A stretch of DNA of 42,883 bases from Sedimentisphaerales bacterium (GTDB taxonomy: Bacteria > Planctomycetota > Phycisphaerae > Sedimentisphaerales > SM23-30), in the NCBI GenBank assembly GCA_028281535.1, contig JANQJS010000052.1:1-42883 (forward strand), written 5' to 3'. The position numbers and the translations under genes were made by a program. Positions 16,567 through 22,525 of the stretch are shown one piece after another. The number at the start of each line of letters is the position of its first letter. Position 1 is the first letter of the stretch. Below the pieces are notes generated by a model. It did no database searches and was not told where the DNA came from. It saw only the letters and a list, made by a program, of their open reading frames with translations.

Positions 16567-17457
16567 TTATTCGCCTAACATTTCTTTTAATGTCGGCTCC
16601 ATGGCTTTGGCCCATGTTTCATACCCTTTTTTGGATAAGTGCAAAAAATCAGGCATCAAACTTCTACATACATTATTATTTTCATCAACAAATGCTTTTC
16701 CAACGTCCAAATAGGAAACGGTCATACTCCCTTTATAATATGCTTCAACCAGTTTATTAATCCTGTCTGCCTGACGCGCATGCTCTCCAAGAGGCACAGC
16801 TAGTTCAGGATAATCTTGCCATTCATCTTCTTGCTCCTGCTCATCTTCATCTTCGTATTCTTCTCCCTCATCGCCTTCATGCTCATCCTCTTCTTCACTG
16901 CCATAGATAGCTTCATAGGAATCATCAACTCGGGGTAAAATTGAGAGCAAAAGAATTTTTGTTGTGGGCATCTTCGCCTTCAATTTGTCACAAACAGCAA
17001 TAATCCCATCGGCGATCATCTCATCATTATGCTCATTACTGATATTGTTTGTACCGATTTTAACAACGGTTACTTTTGGTGAAAGCCCATCAAACTCACC
17101 ACTATCAATCCGCCAAAGCACATGACCTGTTTGATCAGCACTGATGCCAAGATTAAACGTCTTTCGATGCTTAAAATATGCTTCCCATAAATCCCGAGGT
17201 ATTTCATCCCAACCTTCAGTAATTGAGTCACCCACAAATAACAAGTCAGGATCAGCCGTTTTTACCTGTTCAAGCTTTAATTGATGCCGCCTCATCCACC
17301 AATCTTCATCAAGAGGCCTTGCTTCTAATCCTTCATGGAATTCCCCTGAAATCTTTCCTGTCCGCCATGAATCAACGGATTGCTTAGAGCTCTGACACCC
17401 CAGAAAAAATAGACTCCCCAAAAAACATACACATACATATACACACTGTTTTTTCAT
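16567..17457 (-). CDS. SGNH/GDSL-family lipoprotein hydrolase
   Basis: A 296-residue exported lipoprotein. The signal peptide ends in a lipobox, LFFLGC, with Cys21 as the acylation site. SGNH blocks are complete: Gly76-Asp77-Ser78 (FVGDSITEGW), Gly104 (NLGIS), Asn137 (GTNN) and the Asp270/His273 pair (PDFLHLS), as in the PAF-acetylhydrolase alpha-like branch. Such enzymes hydrolyse esters on glycans or lipids; the substrate is not evident. A strongly acidic insertion (about 187-213, mostly Glu/Asp) interrupts the fold between the Asn block and the Asp-His block. The ATG at 17457 has GGAG 6 nt upstream; an in-frame ATG at 17469 has no site. REP-like hairpins lie on both sides. Confidence 0.88.
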   Translation of the reverse strand: MKKQCVYVCVCFLGSLFFLGCQSSKQSVDSWRTGKISGEFHEGLEARPLDEDWWMRRHQLKLEQVKTADPDLLFVGDSITEGWDEIPRDLWEAYFKHRKTFNLGISADQTGHVLWRIDSGEFDGLSPKVTVVKIGTNNISNEHNDEMIADGIIAVCDKLKAKMPTTKILLLSILPRVDDSYEAIYGSEEEDEHEGDEGEEYEDEDEQEQEDEWQDYPELAVPLGEHARQADRINKLVEAYYKGSMTVSYLDVGKAFVDENNNVCRSLMPDFLHLSKKGYETWAKAMEPTLKEMLGE

Positions 17458-17526
17458 AATTATCTCCATTAAGTAAAATACACAGAAGTTTATACACTGT
17501 TTTTAATTCACACCTAACATCTGCAG

Positions 17527-17581
17527 GGCGGATATTCATATCCGTCGGATTAAAATCACGGTTAAAAATAACTACCCTACC
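17527..17581. repeat. REP-like inverted hairpin pair
   Basis: Arms GGCGGATAT (17527-17535) and ATATCCGTC (17538-17546) form one hairpin. Fourteen bases on, 17560-17581 is a diverged copy of 16517-16538 (19 of 22 identical, GGTTAAAAATAACTACCCTACC-like end). The two units point in opposite directions, each ending outward in an AGGG motif, as in REP/REPIN-type non-coding repeats. Confidence 0.5.
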
Positions 17582-17592
17582 AAATCCTTAAT

Positions 17593-18567
17593 TCATCTGG
17601 AGCGAACAAGCAAATGCTGAGGCCTAGCGGCTTGATCGACAAGGGGTCGAATTTCAGATAGAAACCGGTGTCCATCTTTGTAATAACCCGCTGTGGGTTT
17701 GACCTCTGGACAAAACTTAGAAAAATAAGCATTGACCTGCTCCATAAACAACTCACGAACATACTTGCTCGTCATCGAAGCCAGGGCGATCGGTAAATGG
17801 CGATCATCCCCTTTAACTAGAAAATGTATTTTTACACGATGCGTTTCATTTTCCATTTGATAACTGCTAACACCATCTTGTTCTTTAAGAATTTTCAGCG
17901 ACAGTTTAGGAAACGTTCGCTGCAAAGGCTCACGATATCGGTCGCGGCCACCATGTTTATCGATGATGATTTGCAGGTTATTTTCTTTCTTACCATATTT
18001 TTTCATGACCTGATACATATATTGACTCGCTAACGAAAAAAGCACCGTCGCTTTATTATTCGCAGCCTCCACCTGCTGATTATATTGATCAACATCCAGC
18101 GGGTGCGTTGCAAGCTCCAGCAGCTGCATATCATTATCAGCCAAATTAACCTTAAACGCATTGGCCGCCATGAGAACATCTTGCTCATCAAACTCCAAAT
18201 CACATTCGGAAATTTGTGATTGGTACCAAGGATATTTTTTGAGCTCATCAGCTAAATAACCATCCAACTCCAAGAGCAACTCTTCGAAAGTATACGGCAA
18301 CTTTTTATCATTTTTAACTGCAAGACAGGCTAAAATGGTTCGCTGCAAAACAGCATATTTAGATTTTTTGGTATGCAATTTTTTACTATCGTTAATCGCA
18401 ATTCGACCGTTGCTGCCCGCCACTTTTTTGCTGACACTCACTCGCAAGCACTCCCACATTGATTCGGCCAGCGCAGCATCAGGCATCTTAAAAGCTGCCA
18501 TGGAAACGACCAACGGGCCAAGCACCGGGCCATACCCGGCTTCATCTATGCCGACTAAAATTGCCAT
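17593..18567 (-). CDS. Ribonuclease HII-like protein, long form
   Basis: A 324-residue protein beginning with the RNase HII signature (GIDEAGYGPVLGPLVV), giving catalytic Asp8-Glu9. A third acidic residue is Asp203 (IIDKHGGRDRY), and the fourth is in KGDDRHLPIALASMTSKY (Asp254). The DSKKL motif is at 60-64. RNase HII cuts RNA in RNA-DNA hybrids and starts removal of misincorporated ribonucleotides. The protein is over 100 residues longer than the usual enzyme because of an insertion between DSKKL and the third acidic residue, so activity should be treated as likely but unproven. The gene lies directly upstream of the SGNH lipoprotein gene on the same strand, separated by the REP-like element. 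Confidence 0.8.
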   Translation of the reverse strand: MAILVGIDEAGYGPVLGPLVVSMAAFKMPDAALAESMWECLRVSVSKKVAGSNGRIAINDSKKLHTKKSKYAVLQRTILACLAVKNDKKLPYTFEELLLELDGYLADELKKYPWYQSQISECDLEFDEQDVLMAANAFKVNLADNDMQLLELATHPLDVDQYNQQVEAANNKATVLFSLASQYMYQVMKKYGKKENNLQIIIDKHGGRDRYREPLQRTFPKLSLKILKEQDGVSSYQMENETHRVKIHFLVKGDDRHLPIALASMTSKYVRELFMEQVNAYFSKFCPEVKPTAGYYKDGHRFLSEIRPLVDQAARPQHLLVRSR

Positions 18568-18731
18568 GCAAATGTTCTAACGAGATTCGACAGATCTGTG
18601 AAGAATTTTATTGCTTTCTAACTAATTAATCAGTAAATATTTTTAGATAGAATAAGAGTTAATTTGCAGACTATTTCTGTGAGTTATTTTCAAAATAAAC
18701 ACTAAATCAAGATACAGCAAGGACATGAACC

Positions 18732-19640
18732 ATGCAGACAAGTTCTAATAACAAGGCAATCATGGAAACCACCATCCCAGGCCAAACACCTGTTCGTGGC
18801 AAAGTGCGCGACAACTACGATTTGGGAGACAAATTACTGATCGCTGCGACCGATCGCATCAGCGCTTTTGACGTAATCATGGCCAATGGCATCCCAGAAA
18901 AAGGATCTGTTTTAACCCAGATTTCACTCTTCTGGTTCGACTGGTTAGGCGATAGCATCAAACACCATTTGATTAGTAGTGATGTGAAAGATTTTGGCGA
19001 ACCATTTACTGATCACGCGGATCAATTTGCCAATCGCAGCATGCTCGTCAAAAAGACCAAAGTGCTCCCTGTCGAATGTATTGTTCGTGGCTACCTGGCA
19101 GGTAGCGGTTGGAAAGAATACCAGAAATCACAAACGGTATGCGGCCAAAAACTACCTGAAGGATTATCCCAATGTGATAAATTGCCTGAACCGATTTTCA
19201 CACCATCGACCAAAGCTGAACAAGGCTTGCATGATGAAAATATTTCCATTGAAGAAGCCGTCAAAATTATTGGTGAAGATGCCGCAAAATATGTCCAAGA
19301 AAAAAGCGTAGAAATCTATGTTAAAGCTTCAGAATTTGCTGCAACCAAAGGCATCATCCTGGCAGACACAAAATTTGAATGGGGCCTGGATGGCGATGAT
19401 ATCATTTTAATTGATGAAGTCCTGACGCCAGACTCCTCTCGTTTCTGGCCAGCCGATAAATATGAATCTGGTCGCGACCAGGAAAGTTTCGACAAACAGT
19501 ATGTCAGAAATTATCTAGAAAGCATTAATTTCGACAAAAAACCTCCTGGCCCAGAACTACCAGATGACGTCGTTGCAGGTACAACCCAAAAGTATGTTGA
19601 GGCATACGAGCAACTGACTGGCCAAAAATATGGCGGATAG
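18732..19640 (+). CDS. purC: Phosphoribosylaminoimidazole-succinocarboxamide synthase
   Basis: A 302-residue SAICAR synthetase that joins aspartate to CAIR in purine synthesis, with ATP hydrolysis. Characteristic blocks are PVRGKVRDNYDLG (ATP loop, about 22-34), ATDRISAFDVIM, VECIVRGYLAGSGWKEY, DTKFEWGLD and DEVLTPDSSRFWP. The length matches the single-domain enzyme of about 300 residues. AAGGA lies 8 nt before the ATG. It is the first gene of a compact four-gene operon and overlaps the next gene by 11 nt. No purine riboswitch signature was seen in the 164-nt leader. Confidence 0.96.
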   Translation: MQTSSNNKAIMETTIPGQTPVRGKVRDNYDLGDKLLIAATDRISAFDVIMANGIPEKGSVLTQISLFWFDWLGDSIKHHLISSDVKDFGEPFTDHADQFANRSMLVKKTKVLPVECIVRGYLAGSGWKEYQKSQTVCGQKLPEGLSQCDKLPEPIFTPSTKAEQGLHDENISIEEAVKIIGEDAAKYVQEKSVEIYVKASEFAATKGIILADTKFEWGLDGDDIILIDEVLTPDSSRFWPADKYESGRDQESFDKQYVRNYLESINFDKKPPGPELPDDVVAGTTQKYVEAYEQLTGQKYGG

Positions 19641-19983
19641 CAAAACCACGATTCAGCAACTCAAGAATCACATGGCAGAGTTTCTCACTGAGCGGGATTG
19701 GCATCAATTTCATTCACCGAAAAACCTTGCCATGGGCCTTGCGATTGAGACCGCTGAATTGATGGAACATTTCCACTGGATGGAATTACAGGAATCTCGT
19801 GACCTCAAGGAAGATGCTGATCGCATGCAAGAAATCCGAGAAGAAGTTGCTGATTGCTTAAGTTATGTTCTCTGTCTTGCCCTTTCGATGGACCTGGATT
19901 TAAGCGATGACTTTTACGCAAAAATTATCAAGAACAAACAAAAATACCCGGCCGAGACCTATAAGGGAAAATACCGATTGTAA
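19630..19983 (+). CDS. MazG-like nucleotide pyrophosphohydrolase
   Basis: A 117-residue all-alpha NTP pyrophosphatase of the MazG/dCTPase type. The metal-binding EXXE...EXXD pattern is Glu40/Glu43 (AIETAELMEHFHW) with Glu72/Asp75 (EEVADCLSYVL). Relatives hydrolyse non-canonical or surplus dNTPs such as dCTP to NMP plus pyrophosphate. The motif HWMELQE and the small size fit the dCTP pyrophosphatase-like branch, but the substrate is not certain. It overlaps purC by 11 nt, so its translation is probably coupled, and it is 3 nt from the channel gene. Confidence 0.87.
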   Translation: MADSKTTIQQLKNHMAEFLTERDWHQFHSPKNLAMGLAIETAELMEHFHWMELQESRDLKEDADRMQEIREEVADCLSYVLCLALSMDLDLSDDFYAKIIKNKQKYPAETYKGKYRL

Positions 19984-19986
19984 GCT

Positions 19987-20883
19987 ATGAGTACCCCTGC
20001 AACATTACCTGCTTTTTGCCAAAACCTGGTCAAAGATAAACGATTTGAATGGGCAATCATCATCGTCATCGGCCTGGCAGGGATTCTCGTCGGCCTGGAG
20101 ACCTCTGCCACATTGATGAACCAATATGGTAGCCTCCTCCATTTTTTAGACAAAATCATCTTAACGATTTTTACACTTGAAATTGCCATCAAAATGGTTG
20201 CCTACTGGCCAAACGTATGGCGATACTTCCAGAATGGCTGGAATATCTTTGATTTTGTAATTGTCGCGATTTGTTTTTTACCTTTTGGCGGTTTATGGGT
20301 TGGCGTCATTCGACTGGTTCGCATTTTGCGAGTCGTCCGTCTCATTACCCAAATCCCTCGCCTGCAAGTACTCGTAGGTGCCCTACTTAAAAGCTTACCT
20401 TCACTGGGATATGTTTCCCTTTTACTTGGTCTCTACTTTTACATTTATGGCGTGATGGGCGTCTTCTTCTTCCGAGGAAACGACCCAGGACATTTTGGTG
20501 ACTTAGGCATCTCACTGCTATCTCTATTTCGCGTTGTCACACTGGAAGACTGGACTGATGTGATGTATTCCGCTATCTATGGCACGCATGTTTACCCTGC
20601 CCAGGGCGCCATCCCAGTAGGACCTGACCCACAAGCCTTTGGCGGATGGGCCGTGATCTATTTTGTCAGCTTTGTCATGATCGGTGCCATGGTGATGATC
20701 AATTTATTCGTCGGCGTCATGGTCACAGGAATTTCCGATTCTCATGCTGAACAATTAAGAGACAAGCTTAAAACTGAAGGTTCCGAGCAAGATCAAAAAA
20801 TCGAACAAAGTCTTCAACGTATCGAAGAAGAATTAAACGACTTACGTTCTAGTATAAAAGAAAACAAAAACAATGACCGCTAA
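19987..20883 (+). CDS. One-domain voltage-gated cation channel (NavBac-like)
   Basis: A 298-residue six-transmembrane ion transport protein that should assemble as a tetramer in the inner membrane. S1-S4 cover about 20-122, with four voltage-sensing arginines in S4 at three-residue spacing (Arg109, 112, 115, 118). The pore region (about 140-245) has the filter Thr185-Leu-Glu-Asp-Trp-Thr-Asp191. A C-terminal charged helix (about 250-292) resembles the tetramerising coiled coil of bacterial sodium channels. Bacterial sodium channels typically have TLESW; acidic residues at the second and last filter positions here point toward calcium permeation (inference). It lies 3 nt after the MazG-like gene and overlaps the next by 11 nt. 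Confidence 0.9.
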   Translation: MSTPATLPAFCQNLVKDKRFEWAIIIVIGLAGILVGLETSATLMNQYGSLLHFLDKIILTIFTLEIAIKMVAYWPNVWRYFQNGWNIFDFVIVAICFLPFGGLWVGVIRLVRILRVVRLITQIPRLQVLVGALLKSLPSLGYVSLLLGLYFYIYGVMGVFFFRGNDPGHFGDLGISLLSLFRVVTLEDWTDVMYSAIYGTHVYPAQGAIPVGPDPQAFGGWAVIYFVSFVMIGAMVMINLFVGVMVTGISDSHAEQLRDKLKTEGSEQDQKIEQSLQRIEEELNDLRSSIKENKNNDR

Positions 20884-21148
20884 AGAACTCTCCAGACATC
20901 AAAAAGGGATTGTTGATCGATATTATGACAACCTGGACACCATCATGCTGCAAAAAGTGCAAGAGCTCGTGACCGAACTCTATTTGGCAATGAACACACC
21001 AAAGGAAGACAAACTTTGGGAACGTGTTGAGAAGGCCCTGGTCAACCTCAAAATTAAACCCAAACTAATCGAACACATCATGACTAAACGCAGTGTCGAA
21101 GTTCTAGCGAAAAATCTCGAAGACTGGCTCAAAAAGCCAGCTAAATAA
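20873..21148 (+). CDS. Uncharacterised small protein, last gene of the purC operon
   Basis: I do not recognise this 91-residue protein. It is predicted to be mostly helical, is rich in Lys, Glu and Leu, and has no membrane segment, signal peptide or cysteine. The text pattern (KELSRHQKGIVDRYYDNLDT at the start, KNLEDWLKKPAK at the end) suggests a soluble helical bundle. Its ATG lies inside the channel gene, overlapping it by 11 nt, which with the sensible codon use supports a real coupled gene. A link with the channel is possible only by position. Confidence 0.7.
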   Translation: MTAKELSRHQKGIVDRYYDNLDTIMLQKVQELVTELYLAMNTPKEDKLWERVEKALVNLKIKPKLIEHIMTKRSVEVLAKNLEDWLKKPAK

Positions 21149-21211
21149 ATGCATGTGAAATGCCATTAGCGTACTTGCGTGGGCATGAGATTATTACCGG
21201 GATAGCTCCCA

Positions 21212-21250
21212 AGCATATCCATTTAAGCACCAAAAATCAAAATGGATGCT
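21212..21250 (+). terminator. Possible terminator of the purC operon
   Basis: Arms AGCATATCCATTT (21212-21224) and AAATGGATGCT (21240-21250) pair over 11 bp with a 2-nt bulge, 64 nt past the last gene of the operon. The tail is GTTTTCAC, so the T run is short. Confidence 0.35.
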
Positions 21251-21273
21251 GTTTTCACATAAAAAATAACAAC

Positions 21274-21301
21274 TTGCATCACCTCGAATAATCTATATAC
21301 T
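21274..21301 (+). promoter_or_regulatory. Predicted promoter of the top6A operon
   Basis: TTGCAT (21274-21279) and TATACT (21296-21301) are separated by 16 nt. Transcription would begin near 21308, giving a leader of about 60 nt before the ATG at 21368. Each hexamer has one or two mismatches to consensus. Confidence 0.4.
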
Positions 21302-21367
21302 ATTATCTTTAAAATAGTTAAGTCAGGCAGACACTCACCCATCGAACCTATGATCTGGAGCCCATGG

Positions 21368-22513
21368 ATGGCAAAAACGGTTAAAAAAGTCAAAAAAGTG
21401 GTCAAAAAAACAGCAAAACGCCGCCCCAAAGGCAAAGGCGATGTCCTTACGCAAATCACTGGCAGTGCCAAAGATGTGCATGATAAAATCATGGGCCAGA
21501 ATGTACCCAAGATGAGTATGCCTGTGCGTAGCTTGGCAAACGTTATTTACCGCCCTACAAAAGGGCATTTTGAGTTGAAAGATAGTGTTAAAGAAAGAAC
21601 GCTTACCGTCAACACCGTTAAAACCTTTGCCCAAACACTCAAGATGATGGCACTCAGCAAAGATCTCATTTCCGCTGAAGATATGGCCACCAAACGAGAA
21701 GCCTACTATATCAGCAAAAACTGGGCAGAAGCCGCCTTCAAAGAACAGCCTGAATCAGATACAGTCATGGAAGACATCGAAGCAATGTTTGGTGTGATTC
21801 GTGAAAAATTAAAATTCATCCCCGAAGAAAAAGGTGGCGATATCGCCGGGCGACTCATTGTTGTGGATAAAGACTCCAAGGGGAAAAAACTGGAAATCGA
21901 CTGCACGAAATTCGGTAGCGGTGCGTATTCCATTCCGATTGACGTCGAGCATCTCGAATTTAAAAGCAAAGCAAAATTTATTCTCGCCATCGAAACAGCC
22001 GGTATGTTCCAACGACTGCAACACTACGGCTACTGGGACAGCGTTAATTGCATCATGGTGAGTATGGGTGGCGTACCGACGCGAGCCTGTCGTCGTTTTA
22101 TTCGCCGCCTGAGTGATTCACTGAAAATTCCAGTCTATGCGTTTGTTGATGGTGACCCTTATGGATATTTTAATATCTACCGAACATTAAAAGTAGGCTC
22201 GGGTAATGCCGCACACTTGAATGAATTTTTCTGTGTGCCCCAGGCTCGCTTTTTAGGTGTGACACCCAAAGATGTCAAAGATTATGAACTTCCCACACAC
22301 CCGCTCAAGGAAGTTGATATCAAACGAGCCAAAGATGCTCTAAAGAATGACCCTTTCGTGATCCATCATAAACCCTGGCAGCAAGCAATCAATTATATGC
22401 TCAAAGCAGGTGTTCGTGTCGAGCAGCAGGCATTTGCCAAACATGGTCTAGATTTTGTGGTCAAACAATACCTGCCAGACAAACTTAAAAGTATAAAGAA
22501 CTTTTTACCGTAA
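21368..22513 (+). CDS. DNA topoisomerase VI subunit A (Spo11/Top6A family)
   Basis: A 381-residue type IIB topoisomerase catalytic subunit. After a very basic lysine-rich tail (1-24) comes the winged-helix CAP domain with the active-site motif KREAYYISK (catalytic tyrosine Tyr114, the second of the pair). The Toprim domain follows, with Glu209 (LAIETAGMF) and the Asp261-x-Asp263 pair (FVDGDPYGYFNIYRTLKVGS). In topo VI this subunit makes the double-strand break and subunit B supplies ATP-driven gating. No subunit B gene is in the window. The ATG at 21368 is chosen because GGAG lies 7 nt upstream; an in-frame ATG at 21350 has no such site. It is followed after 12 nt by a membrane protein gene. 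Confidence 0.9.
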   Translation: MAKTVKKVKKVVKKTAKRRPKGKGDVLTQITGSAKDVHDKIMGQNVPKMSMPVRSLANVIYRPTKGHFELKDSVKERTLTVNTVKTFAQTLKMMALSKDLISAEDMATKREAYYISKNWAEAAFKEQPESDTVMEDIEAMFGVIREKLKFIPEEKGGDIAGRLIVVDKDSKGKKLEIDCTKFGSGAYSIPIDVEHLEFKSKAKFILAIETAGMFQRLQHYGYWDSVNCIMVSMGGVPTRACRRFIRRLSDSLKIPVYAFVDGDPYGYFNIYRTLKVGSGNAAHLNEFFCVPQARFLGVTPKDVKDYELPTHPLKEVDIKRAKDALKNDPFVIHHKPWQQAINYMLKAGVRVEQQAFAKHGLDFVVKQYLPDKLKSIKNFLP

Positions 22514-22525
22514 TCGGGGATACAC

